A stretch of 64,000 nt of DNA from Sphingobacterium sp. R2. GTDB taxonomy: Bacteria; Bacteroidota; Bacteroidia; Sphingobacteriales; Sphingobacteriaceae. The notes beneath the pieces are model-generated. The model was not told where the DNA came from. It searched no databases and saw nothing but the letters and a program-made list of their open reading frames with translations. Position numbers and translations under genes: made by a program. Positions 16,374 to 24,139 of this stretch are shown in pieces. The DNA lies in the NCBI RefSeq assembly GCF_040760075.1, contig NZ_CP142884.1:4216001-4280000 (forward strand). The letters are read 5' to 3'. Numbering within the stretch: the first letter of the stretch is position 1; the number at the start of each line of letters is the position of its first letter.

Positions 16374-19300
16374 TTAAAAGGTCAATGAAACCCCTGCAGA
16401 AAAAGATCTAGATGCGGGATAAATGCCCAGATCGGTACCTATCTGTACATTGCTGCCTGAGGTAACCTCCGGATCAAAACCTGTATATTTGGCCCAGGTT
16501 AAAAGATTTTGAGCCGTTAGATAGAGATTAAGTTCCTTTATCTTAGCGTCCTGAAGCCACTCTTTAGGAAAACTGTATCCGAAATGCAATGATTTTATCC
16601 GTACAAAAGAGCCGCTTTCTACAAATTGGTCCGAAAACACAGGAGCCGGATCCAACTTCGCACGGGGATAAGAATGACTCGGATTTGAGGGAGTCCAGCG
16701 CTCCAATGCATCAATTGATGCATTCTGTTGACCGGTAAACATCTCCAAATTCTGCCTATTAATATTCAGAAGATCATTCCCGACAGTGCCTTGGATAAGA
16801 AACGAAAGATCAAAACCCTTATAGGAAATACTATTGGTCAATCCAAAAATAAAATCCGGCTGTGCATTACCTAAAATCGTTCTATCATTTGCAGTCGTAA
16901 ATCGTCCGTCACCATCGATATCTTTGTAAAGACGGTCACCCGCTTTAGGACTGGCATTTCCTGTAAATTTACCCTTGGCACCCTCCTCTCCCGACTGCAG
17001 AATACCGTCAGTAACATTGCCATAAAAGGTGCCTAGAGGCTCTCCAACTTTAATGATATAATTTCCAGAAATATAAGAACTGGCGCCGTCACCAATCTTC
17101 AGTACGCTGTTGCGATTCAGGGAAAAGTTTACATCTGTGCTCCAGCTGAACAATCCCTCGATATTCCTCGATTTCAACCCCAATTCAAATCCTTTATTTG
17201 ATACAGAACCAAAATTTTGAAGGGAAGAGGCATAACCGGAGGTCCAAGGTATTTCCACATTAAGTAAGAGATCCTTTGTCTTTTTATAATAATAATCAAC
17301 TGTAAATTGAAGACGCTTTTTAAGTAAACTGATATCAAAACCACCATCATATTGTACAGTGCTTTCCCAACCGAGGTTTTTGTTGGGAATACGTTGCGGG
17401 GCAAAACCAGTGACCACGTTGTTTCCAAACAGATAATTTAGGCTATATAAGGTAGATAAGGATTGATATTGCCCGATTTCTTGATTACCTGTGGTTCCAA
17501 AGCTTGTACGAATCTTAAAATCATCTACTCCAGGAAATGCTTCCTTAAAAAAAGACTCATTGGCAGCGCGCCAAGAAAGTGCTATCGACGGGAAATTTCC
17601 CCATTTGTTGTCTGCCCCAAAGCGAGAGCTACCATCACGACGTAGACTGGCCGAAACATAATATTTGTTTGCGAAATTGTAATTTACCCTGGCAAGATAA
17701 GAGTGTAATACCCATGTGTAGCTGTCAGAAGAAGGACGCACAATGGTAGATCCACTCTGTAGATTATTGAACAGTAAGTCGTCGGTCACAAAATTTTCTG
17801 CTCCAGCGTTGAAGATCGTATTTTTGGTTTCTTGCTGCGTAAATCCTATTAAAGCATTGAACGTATGTTTTCCTGTGTTCGCCGAATAGTTTAATGTGTT
17901 TTCATTCAGCCATGAGGTTCCATCCAAATTCCCTAAGCTTGCTTTCCCCTTTGAGCCTGCCCCCTCATAGATATAGGATGGCAAATAAAACTTATCATTT
18001 CGGCCATTTAGGTCAACGCCAACCAACACCTTCGCTTGTAGACCTTTTAAAATACGATATTGTCCAAAAGAAGTTCCCAATATCCGTAGTCCATTGGATG
18101 AATTTGTCGTTTCTTTTAAGGTCGCTATTGGGTTGGCAAAGATGTTTTCAAAAGGATTTCGCAATGTATAAGCACCGTTGGCGTCATACACAGTTGCCGT
18201 CGAAGGCATTAGAAGCAGAGCGTTGACAATTCCTGTCGGAGCTATTTGCGCATAAGTTTTGTTGATCGATAAATTTGCACCAACCTGTAACCGGTCGAAA
18301 GGATTGGCGTCGATATTTGATCTAAATCCTACACGCTTGAAATTAGTGTTGACAATGACACCCTGCTGATCAAAATAATTTGCTCCTAAATAGTATTTCA
18401 CTTTTTCAGCTCCACCCGATAAAGAAAGCTGCTGATTATAAATCTTCCCAGTACGAAACGCTTCTGTTTGCCAATTTGTACCAGCACCCAGCTGATCGAT
18501 TTCAGTTTGACTGCGGTATTGAAAAGCTCCGAGGTTGGGATTCGCATCGTACAAAGCCTCATTTCTTAAGATTGCAAAATCGTGAGCATTCAATACCTCG
18601 ATTTGTTTCAATACATTTTGTGCGCCAAAACTCCCATCATAGTTTAATTGTACCTGTCCTGCTCTACCTTTTTTTGTTGTTACCAAAATTACCCCATTCG
18701 CCCCTCTGGATCCGTAGATTGCCGTTGCAGCAGCGTCTTTTAGAACTTCAATACTTTCAATATCAGTTGGGCTGATGCTTGCTAATGGGTTGACTGGTGT
18801 ACCGCTCCCTACTCCCGTACTTTCAGTTTGATTATATACCGGAAATCCGTCAATAACATAAAGGGGTTCATTTCCCCCTTGTATGGATGCGCCACCGCGA
18901 ATGCGAACACTCACACCCCCGCCTGGTTGTCCCGAAGTTTGTGTAACCTGAACGCCCGAGATCCCCCCTTTCAATGCCTGATCAAGCGAGGATACGGGCT
19001 GTCTGAGAAGCTTCTCAGGCAAGGTCGCCACAGCTCCAGTGAGATCACGACGTTTCTGGGTTCCGTACCCTACAACCACAACCTCATCCAAGTCTGTTGA
19101 GATGGGCGATAACGCTATTACAGTCGGTGAAGAATTGACGACTACCTGTTTTTTCTCATAGCCTACAAAACTGACAATTAACGTAAATGGAAGCTTCTGT
19201 CCTGTCACAAACTGGAAATTACCTTGGTTATCCGTTTGTACACTATGTGTTACCGCTTCCAATTGTACCGTAACGCCCTGAATGGGTTCTTTGGTTTTCG

Positions 19301-19427
19301 CATCGATAACTTTACCGATTAACGATGCATTAATAATTGGTCTGGGTTCTTGTGCCCGTACACTTCCAAATGCGTACAGAAAAAGCACCATTGAAAGCGA
19401 ATACCAAAGTACTCTGTGTTTTTTCAT
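16374..19427 (-). CDS. SusC/RagA-family TonB-linked outer membrane transporter
   Basis: TonB-dependent beta-barrel importing oligosaccharides or other polymers. Signal peptide of about 25 residues, a carboxypeptidase-D regulatory-like domain (LIGKVIDAKTKEPIQGV, to about residue 110), then the plug with DEVVVVGYGTQKRRDLTGAV, the SusC signature GGNEPLYVIDGFP and IEVLKDAAATAIYGSRGANG, and a long barrel ending in an aromatic SLTF. 1017 residues, intact. It heads the minus-strand operon susC-susD-sulfatase-sulfatase. The 620-base upstream region has a likely promoter and several inverted repeats. Confidence 0.96.
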   Translation of the reverse strand: MKKHRVLWYSLSMVLFLYAFGSVRAQEPRPIINASLIGKVIDAKTKEPIQGVTVQLEAVTHSVQTDNQGNFQFVTGQKLPFTLIVSFVGYEKKQVVVNSSPTVIALSPISTDLDEVVVVGYGTQKRRDLTGAVATLPEKLLRQPVSSLDQALKGGISGVQVTQTSGQPGGGVSVRIRGGASIQGGNEPLYVIDGFPVYNQTESTGVGSGTPVNPLASISPTDIESIEVLKDAAATAIYGSRGANGVILVTTKKGRAGQVQLNYDGSFGAQNVLKQIEVLNAHDFAILRNEALYDANPNLGAFQYRSQTEIDQLGAGTNWQTEAFRTGKIYNQQLSLSGGAEKVKYYLGANYFDQQGVIVNTNFKRVGFRSNIDANPFDRLQVGANLSINKTYAQIAPTGIVNALLLMPSTATVYDANGAYTLRNPFENIFANPIATLKETTNSSNGLRILGTSFGQYRILKGLQAKVLVGVDLNGRNDKFYLPSYIYEGAGSKGKASLGNLDGTSWLNENTLNYSANTGKHTFNALIGFTQQETKNTIFNAGAENFVTDDLLFNNLQSGSTIVRPSSDSYTWVLHSYLARVNYNFANKYYVSASLRRDGSSRFGADNKWGNFPSIALSWRAANESFFKEAFPGVDDFKIRTSFGTTGNQEIGQYQSLSTLYSLNYLFGNNVVTGFAPQRIPNKNLGWESTVQYDGGFDISLLKKRLQFTVDYYYKKTKDLLLNVEIPWTSGYASSLQNFGSVSNKGFELGLKSRNIEGLFSWSTDVNFSLNRNSVLKIGDGASSYISGNYIIKVGEPLGTFYGNVTDGILQSGEEGAKGKFTGNASPKAGDRLYKDIDGDGRFTTANDRTILGNAQPDFIFGLTNSISYKGFDLSFLIQGTVGNDLLNINRQNLEMFTGQQNASIDALERWTPSNPSHSYPRAKLDPAPVFSDQFVESGSFVRIKSLHFGYSFPKEWLQDAKIKELNLYLTAQNLLTWAKYTGFDPEVTSGSNVQIGTDLGIYPASRSFSAGVSLTF

Positions 19428-19455
19428 CGTAAATTCTATTTAATGTGAAAATGCA

Positions 19456-19486
19456 AACAAGTGCCAACGCCATTGGTACGCTTGTT
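19456..19486 (-). promoter_or_regulatory. Imperfect inverted repeat just upstream of susC
   Basis: AACAAG...CTTGTT outer arms and CCAA...TTGG inner arms, 30-60 bases before the susC ATG. In RNA this would form a hairpin close to the ribosome entry site. Confidence 0.45.
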
Positions 19487-19501
19487 ATAAATAAGATGGA
19501 A

Positions 19502-19521
19502 TGCTTATTGAACAATAAGCA
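19502..19521 (-). promoter_or_regulatory. Perfect 9-base inverted repeat in susC leader
   Basis: TGCTTATTG and CAATAAGCA around AA. It is not followed by a T run on the minus strand, so it is not a standard terminator. Confidence 0.5.
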
Positions 19522-19530
19522 CAAGGAAGG

Positions 19531-19546
19531 TGTGCTCTTCAGCACA
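19531..19546 (-). promoter_or_regulatory. Short inverted repeat in susC leader
   Basis: TGTGCT / AGCACA with loop CTTC, ten bases from the previous repeat. The tetraloop type suggests an RNA hairpin. Confidence 0.4.
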
Positions 19547-19662
19547 TGCGCATTCGACAAATAAATAGATAATAATTAGATGTAATGAAGCAATAGCTCT
19601 CTCGATAGAAAAAGTAGTCGTTTTTCATACTTGTATAATATTTAATGAGATAATTTTATAAT

Positions 19663-19700
19663 CGTTGCCAACGCCAATCGTTAACGACTAACCAAATATA
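19663..19700 (-). promoter_or_regulatory. Predicted susC promoter with palindromes at the start site
   Basis: TATATTTG on the minus strand (19693-19700) matches TAnnTTTG; the predicted start is near 19686. The perfect palindrome TCGTTAACGA (19678-19687) sits on that start and CGTTGCCAACG (19663-19673) just after. LacI-family operators have such CG-centred palindromes; repressor control is inferred. Confidence 0.45.
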
Positions 19701-19906
19701 AAACTATTCCACAATAAAATCTATATACTTAGTAGTTTATTTACAAAAAAGTAAATTCCCTTTTAATCAGTAAAGCTACTACACAACGATCAACTATGAT
19801 TTGATGAAATTTTTGTTACAAAGGCATAGCCCATCCAAAATTTTACTCCGCTAATTTCTAAGGCTAGCAAAACCTAATCAATTCATACCCAAATTTGCCA
19901 TTTAGA

Positions 19907-19983
19907 CAGTGCTTGTTCAGTGCTCGTTCAGTGATTACTCAGTCATCATTCAGTCAGTAGTGACGAAGTAGTGACTAATTACT
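19907..19983. repeat. Phased 11-base repeats upstream of the DUF6266 gene
   Basis: Units begin every 11 bases: CAGTGCTTGTT (19907), CAGTGCTCGTT (19918), CAGTGATTACT (19929), CAGTCATCATT (19940), CAGTCAGTAGT (19951), then the weaker GACGAAGTAGT (19962) and GACTAATTACT (19973). One unit is close to one DNA helical turn. The array ends about 100 bases before the DUF6266 start codon. Confidence 0.8.
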
Positions 19984-20084
19984 GGCTAAAAAATGTATAA
20001 ATTTTGTTTATAGGGATAAATTGATATTAGGTTTTACCAGCTTTAATGCTTATATTAAATGTTTATAAACTTAATAAAGCAATT

Positions 20085-20744
20085 ATGGCAATCCTTAAAA
20101 ATGGCGTCAATGGATCGGTCTCGGGAAAGGCAGGTTCTGTTGTATTTGTTTTGACTAAAGCAGGAAATTATGTACGGTCTCTTCCTCGCGTAAAAAAGCG
20201 AAAGCCCAGTGCTGGTCAGTTGCTCTCTCGAACACGTTTCAAAATGGTGAGGTCACATATCATTATGCTCAATCCGATCATCAAATTGGGGTATAAGACG
20301 TATAGCGCCCCTAAAAGGCCATACGACGCCGCGATGTCGTATAATTTGAAAGAAGCTCTCATTCGTCAAGATGATGGATTTGCGATTGACTGGCAGAAGT
20401 TTATGATCGCAAAAGGAAGTCCAAATCCCATCAGTTCTTATAGCATCGAATATGATCAGGAAAATCAAGTGCTTGAAGTTACTTGGGAATATGACACCTA
20501 TCTGGAAGAAAAATATAAAACCCAGCACTACAACTCCTTCTTAGTTTTGTATAGTGCGGCAGATGAAGGAGTGCCCTTTCAGATGTTGACCAATGACTTA
20601 GAAAGCACCTTATCTTCTGGAAAACAAAACATTAAGATCAAGAAAAATAAAAATGAAGTGACCTACGAAATGTTTATCTTCTTTTTAGAAAGCTATGGCG
20701 AAGGTAATACAGATAGTTTGCACTTGGGTAGCATAAAAGTTTAA
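20085..20744 (+). CDS. DUF6266 family protein
   Basis: A family of unknown function found in Bacteroidota. The N-terminus MAILKNGVNGSVSGKAGSVV with LPRVKKRKPSAGQLLSR is the family signature: a Gly/Ser-rich opening followed by a basic segment. The rest has mixed strands (SSYSIEYDQENQVLEVTWEY) and no recognised catalytic motif. 219 residues from the ATG at 20085, chosen because relatives start with MAILKNG; an in-frame ATG at 20046 adds 13 unmatched residues. No signal peptide, so probably cytosolic. No operon partner. The upstream phased repeats suggest specific control. Confidence 0.85.
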   Translation: MAILKNGVNGSVSGKAGSVVFVLTKAGNYVRSLPRVKKRKPSAGQLLSRTRFKMVRSHIIMLNPIIKLGYKTYSAPKRPYDAAMSYNLKEALIRQDDGFAIDWQKFMIAKGSPNPISSYSIEYDQENQVLEVTWEYDTYLEEKYKTQHYNSFLVLYSAADEGVPFQMLTNDLESTLSSGKQNIKIKKNKNEVTYEMFIFFLESYGEGNTDSLHLGSIKV

Positions 20745-20852
20745 GAAGAGTTAATAGAACCATAACATAGCTGAACTTGTGGATAGATAAAAATTCCCTA
20801 CGACTGCTAAAAAATACCTGAAACCAGTGATCAAGTTTAGAACCAATTGGTT

Positions 20853-20860
20853 TATTTTTG
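20853..20860 (+). promoter_or_regulatory. -7 element of the SH3-like gene
   Basis: TATTTTTG, matching TAnnTTTG, 19 bases before the ATG at 20880. The -33 box is not clear. Confidence 0.4.
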
Positions 20861-20879
20861 CAATAAAGAACCGTGAAAT

Positions 20880-21746
20880 ATGAGAAAATTAATTGGATAC
20901 TGTTTAGTTATACTCGGTGCAGGGCCACTCTACACAGAAGCGCAAGAAAATTTAAACTTCGACGATAACTTCAACTTATGGAATGTTCGGGCTGGTCAGC
21001 AGACCACCGTCTTTGCAGCAAAAGCTTACGTGCGCAAGCAACCTAATCTTAAAGCTGCCATTGTTGATTCGCTATCTGTAGGAAATGTTGTTACGATCAC
21101 TAGCCCACCATTTAAGGGAAATACCATAAAAAATTTTTATGCCCCTTGGCATGAAATAACCTATACTAAAGACGGCATCAAAAAAACTGGCTTTATTTGG
21201 CTGGGGCTATTGGCGCTTGGAAAACAAAGCGCCTCAGATGGCTCGCAATACATATACGGTTTTGATCGTTTGACTGAAAGTAGCGACGAACAGAATCACT
21301 TCTCAACAGGTGTTAAAATTCTCGATGCAAATGGAGATTTTCTAGCAGAACATACCTATCGTTTCACCTACTCTGGGCAAACCTTCGCTCAAAGTAAATT
21401 GCTTCCGGCAATGGGTCTGCAAAACGTCAAGCAGATTCTGCGTATGGAGTTTTTGGGTGAAGCCTGCGGCATACCATCAGAATATTACTATATGGGCTGG
21501 ACAGGAAAGCAACTTATTGATCTACCGAGTCGGTATTCGGTCGCTGATGCAGGTATTTATTATTACGATGAAAAGATGCTATTTCCTTCCGAACATGGCA
21601 AAAACAATCAGATTATCTATAAATACATCGAAGAAGGGGAAGCTTTGGACGATAATGTAGAAAATCCAAATCTTAAAATCACAAAAAAACAGGAAGAGTT
21701 CCAATGGAGTGGTACGAGTTTTCAAAAGCTTTCGACATCCAACTAG
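20880..21746 (+). CDS. Secreted protein with SH3-like domain, function unknown
   Basis: Signal peptide MRKLIGYCLVILGAGPLYTEAQ, then a bacterial SH3-type segment near residues 45-110 (KAYVRKQPNLKAAIVDSLSVG, then a HEITYTKDG strand and GFIWLGLLAL), followed by about 170 residues rich in Tyr and Gly with EACGIPSEYYYMGW. SH3-type domains often bind peptidoglycan or proteins; nothing enzymatic is visible. Single gene. I do not recognise the C-terminal part. Confidence 0.75.
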   Translation: MRKLIGYCLVILGAGPLYTEAQENLNFDDNFNLWNVRAGQQTTVFAAKAYVRKQPNLKAAIVDSLSVGNVVTITSPPFKGNTIKNFYAPWHEITYTKDGIKKTGFIWLGLLALGKQSASDGSQYIYGFDRLTESSDEQNHFSTGVKILDANGDFLAEHTYRFTYSGQTFAQSKLLPAMGLQNVKQILRMEFLGEACGIPSEYYYMGWTGKQLIDLPSRYSVADAGIYYYDEKMLFPSEHGKNNQIIYKYIEEGEALDDNVENPNLKITKKQEEFQWSGTSFQKLSTSN

Positions 21747-21800
21747 TATTTTATATCGTTTTTACGCACGAGGGCCAAATTCATCCTTTCATTTTATGCT

Positions 21801-22096
21801 ATGAAAACACAAAACTATATCGCGACAGGGGTGATCTCGCTATGCGCTCTTACAAACTATGCGCAAGACAACAATTTAATAGCTAGCGACATCAAAATTC
21901 CTGGAAATTGTGCTATGTGCAAAAAACCTATAGAAAATGCGCTTCAGCTCATGCTGAAGTAGACTGAAACGACGATGAGCAAACAGCGACACTCGATTAC
22001 AATGCAGGAAAAACGTTCTTAGATGCAGTACTAAAGCGTATTGCGGGATCAGGCTATGACAACGAAAAATACCTGGCTGCTAAGGATAATTCATGA
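21801..22096 (+). pseudogene. Heavy-metal-binding (HMA) domain protein, inactivated
   Basis: A signal peptide (MKTQNYIATGVISLCALTNYA) leads to IPGNCAMCKKPIENA, the CxxC metal site of HMA domains. One base is then missing near 21943; in the shifted frame the domain continues as ASAHAEVD, a TGA where Trp is expected, then NDDEQTATLDYNAGK and DAVLKRIAGSGYDNEKYLAAKDNS to the stop at 22094-22096. Restoring one base and one Trp codon gives a normal 98-residue protein. The two lesions suggest a fairly recent loss. Metal (copper or mercury) unknown. Confidence 0.8.
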
Positions 22097-22186
22097 TTTT
22101 TATAAACCAAAACAGTATATTTAGTATCAGTAATAGAGGGAGGAGTGAAATGTTCAAATTAATTTACTAAAATCAACGTTCGATTC

Positions 22187-23119
22187 ATGGAGAAAGTGGT
22201 TATTACAGGTGGTAGTGGAGCTATTGGTCTCCATTTGACAAAGCTATTGGTTGCCAATCACTATGACGTGATTATTTTTACAAGAAATCCCAAGTCGTAT
22301 CCTGCCCAGGCCAACGTCAAATATGTACATTGGGATCCCAAAAAACAGGAAATAGACGTCAAATCGATTCAAGAAGCTGACTATATCATCAATCTGGCAG
22401 GTGCAAATCTCAACGCCAAGCGCTGGACAAAAGCGTATCAGCAAGAAATTATTGCCAGCCGCGTAGAAAGTGGGCAGTTGCTTTACCAAAGTTTAAAAAA
22501 GCTGCCAAATCATGTTAAAGCAGTTATATCTGCCTCCGCTATTGGTTGGTATGGAGCAGACGACCCTTACCAGAAAAGGCCTTTTACAGAAGAAGACCCT
22601 CAAGGCGGCAATTTTCTATCCTGGCTTTGCAACCTTTGGGAAGGAAGTGTTAAACCTATTGAAACGTTGGGAAAAAGACTTGTTGTATTCCGCTTTGGAG
22701 TTGTGATCAGCAAGGACCAGGGATTATTAAAGGAAGTCGGCCGCTTCCTACCCTTCCGTTCAATTCCGATATTGGGTTCGGGCAAGCAGATGCTCAGCTG
22801 GATCCATATGGATGATCTCTGTCGTATGCTGTTATTTGGCATACAAAACAATAACCTCGCAGGTATTTACAATGCCTGCTCATCTGAACCGCTTCCCCTT
22901 GGCGAATTTACCAAAAGGATCGCCAGGCGTAAATACGGCCCTTTCTACTTGAGGCTGCCTACCCCGTCATTTTTGATCCGGTGGATGCTGGGAAAAAAAG
23001 GACAGGAAATGATACTCGATGGCACATGGGTAAGTAACAAAAAGATTGTTCAGGAGAGATTTCCCTTTAAATACCCGCTTTTGGATAATAATTGTATAGA
23101 CAATTTACATATCGATTAA
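22187..23119 (+). CDS. TIGR01777-type NAD(P)-dependent epimerase (SDR39U1/YfcH-like)
   Basis: Extended short-chain dehydrogenase fold of unknown substrate. N-terminal VVITGGSGAIGLHLTKLL is the nucleotide-binding Gly motif, NLAGANLNAKRWT follows the family pattern, and SASAIGWYG holds the catalytic-region Tyr. The C-terminal DUF1731-like part includes LGSGKQMLSWIHMDDLCRML and LPTPSFLIRWMLG. 310 residues, normal length. It lies upstream of the FAH-family gene, which has its own promoter. Confidence 0.9.
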   Translation: MEKVVITGGSGAIGLHLTKLLVANHYDVIIFTRNPKSYPAQANVKYVHWDPKKQEIDVKSIQEADYIINLAGANLNAKRWTKAYQQEIIASRVESGQLLYQSLKKLPNHVKAVISASAIGWYGADDPYQKRPFTEEDPQGGNFLSWLCNLWEGSVKPIETLGKRLVVFRFGVVISKDQGLLKEVGRFLPFRSIPILGSGKQMLSWIHMDDLCRMLLFGIQNNNLAGIYNACSSEPLPLGEFTKRIARRKYGPFYLRLPTPSFLIRWMLGKKGQEMILDGTWVSNKKIVQERFPFKYPLLDNNCIDNLHID

Positions 23120-23163
23120 TTGTTAATTGCTGTTACTTTCTGCCCTTTTTGGGACAAAATCCG

Positions 23164-23171
23164 TATATTTG
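23164..23171 (+). promoter_or_regulatory. -7 element immediately before the FAH-family gene
   Basis: TATATTTG ends seven bases before the ATG at 23178, so the predicted message has essentially no leader. A TTTG at 23148 is too close to be a standard -33 box. Confidence 0.5.
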
Positions 23172-23177
23172 CGGCTT

Positions 23178-24038
23178 ATGAAGATTTTTAGATATGGCGC
23201 AAAGGGCTCCGAAAAGGCGGGAGTCATTTTAAACGAAAAGAGATATGATGTTTCAGTAGGAAATTTCCAATATAACCGCGATTTCTTTGCGGATATTTCG
23301 AATTTGGAAAGACTTCAAACCTACGTCATTGAGCATAGTGACAAGCTTGAAGAGATAGCTGATGATGAGCGTATCGGAACACCATTGGAAGCCCCTTCCA
23401 AAATTCTCTGCGTAGGACTTAATTTTGATGATCATGTGAAAGAGACAAAATTGGAGCAGGCTTCAGAACCTATTGTCTTTATGAAATCTGTATCGGCGTT
23501 CAACGGTCCTTTTGATGGAATTACCCTTCCGAAATCCTCTGTGAAATCAGATTGGGAAACTGAACTTGCCATCGTTATAGGAAAAAAAGCTTCCTACGTG
23601 ACGGAGGAAGAGGCGCTGGATCATGTATTTGGCTACGTGCTGCACAACGATGTTACGGAGCGTGAATTTCAAATTGAACGCGGCGGAACCTGGGATAAAG
23701 GTAAAGGATGTGACACGTTCGCACCTATCGGTCCGTTTATAGCTACTAAAGACGAAATAGAAGATATCGATAATTTAAGAATATGGCTGAAGCTCAATGG
23801 TGAACTTATGCAAGATGGTAATACCAGCGATTTTATCTATCGTATACCCAAGTTAATTTCCTATTTGAGTCAATTCATGAGCTTACTTCCAGGTGATATT
23901 ATTTCTACAGGATCGCCTGCAGGATCTGGAATGGGAAAATCGCCGCAAAGGTTCCTTCGAGATGGTGATATTATCGAATATGGCATTGATAAACTCGGAT
24001 CGGCAAAGCAAGTAATTTCGGCCTACAAAACACTATAA
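23178..24038 (+). CDS. Fumarylacetoacetate hydrolase (FAH) family protein
   Basis: FAH-fold enzymes split or hydrolyse beta-diketo or oxaloacetate-like acids; substrate unknown. Motifs: SKILCVGLNFDDHVKE, EPIVFMKSVSAFNGPFD, SDWETELAIVIGKKA (metal-binding Glu residues), YVLHNDVTEREFQ, GKGCDTFAPIGPFI and DIISTGSPAGSGMGK. From ATG 23178 it has 286 residues, the normal length for the single-domain bacterial members. The frame is open 17 codons further upstream, but the -7 box lies inside that stretch. Confidence 0.9.
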   Translation: MKIFRYGAKGSEKAGVILNEKRYDVSVGNFQYNRDFFADISNLERLQTYVIEHSDKLEEIADDERIGTPLEAPSKILCVGLNFDDHVKETKLEQASEPIVFMKSVSAFNGPFDGITLPKSSVKSDWETELAIVIGKKASYVTEEEALDHVFGYVLHNDVTEREFQIERGGTWDKGKGCDTFAPIGPFIATKDEIEDIDNLRIWLKLNGELMQDGNTSDFIYRIPKLISYLSQFMSLLPGDIISTGSPAGSGMGKSPQRFLRDGDIIEYGIDKLGSAKQVISAYKTL

Positions 24039-24073
24039 AAAAGGGCGTAATGAGTTCTTTTTTATCCGTGGCA

Positions 24074-24106
24074 TTTGTGTACATTTATGGCATCATCATA
24101 CATTTG
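24074..24106 (+). promoter_or_regulatory. Promoter of the metNIQ operon
   Basis: TTTG at 24074-24077, 21 bases, TACATTTG at 24099-24106. Predicted start near 24113, giving a leader of about 27 bases, too short for a riboswitch. Confidence 0.65.
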
Positions 24107-24139
24107 TCCAAATAAAACATTTAACTCCTGACAGAGTCA

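Larger units (their letters stand above)
19428..19906. other. Leader and control region of the susC operon
   Basis: No gene. Reading toward susC it holds a -7 element TATATTTG (19693-19700), two short palindromes near the predicted start site (19678-19687 and 19663-19673) and three inverted repeats within 91 bases (19531-19546, 19502-19521, 19456-19486). A leader of about 260 bases is predicted. No regulator gene is next to it. Confidence 0.55.

Noticed and set aside
19907-19983. CRISPR-like or IS end explanation for the 11-base repeats
   Set aside because: No spacers, units too short and drifting; no transposase adjacent and no inverted partner found nearby.
24039-24139. SAM riboswitch before metNIQ
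   Set aside because: The predicted leader is about 27 bases, too short for any known SAM riboswitch class.
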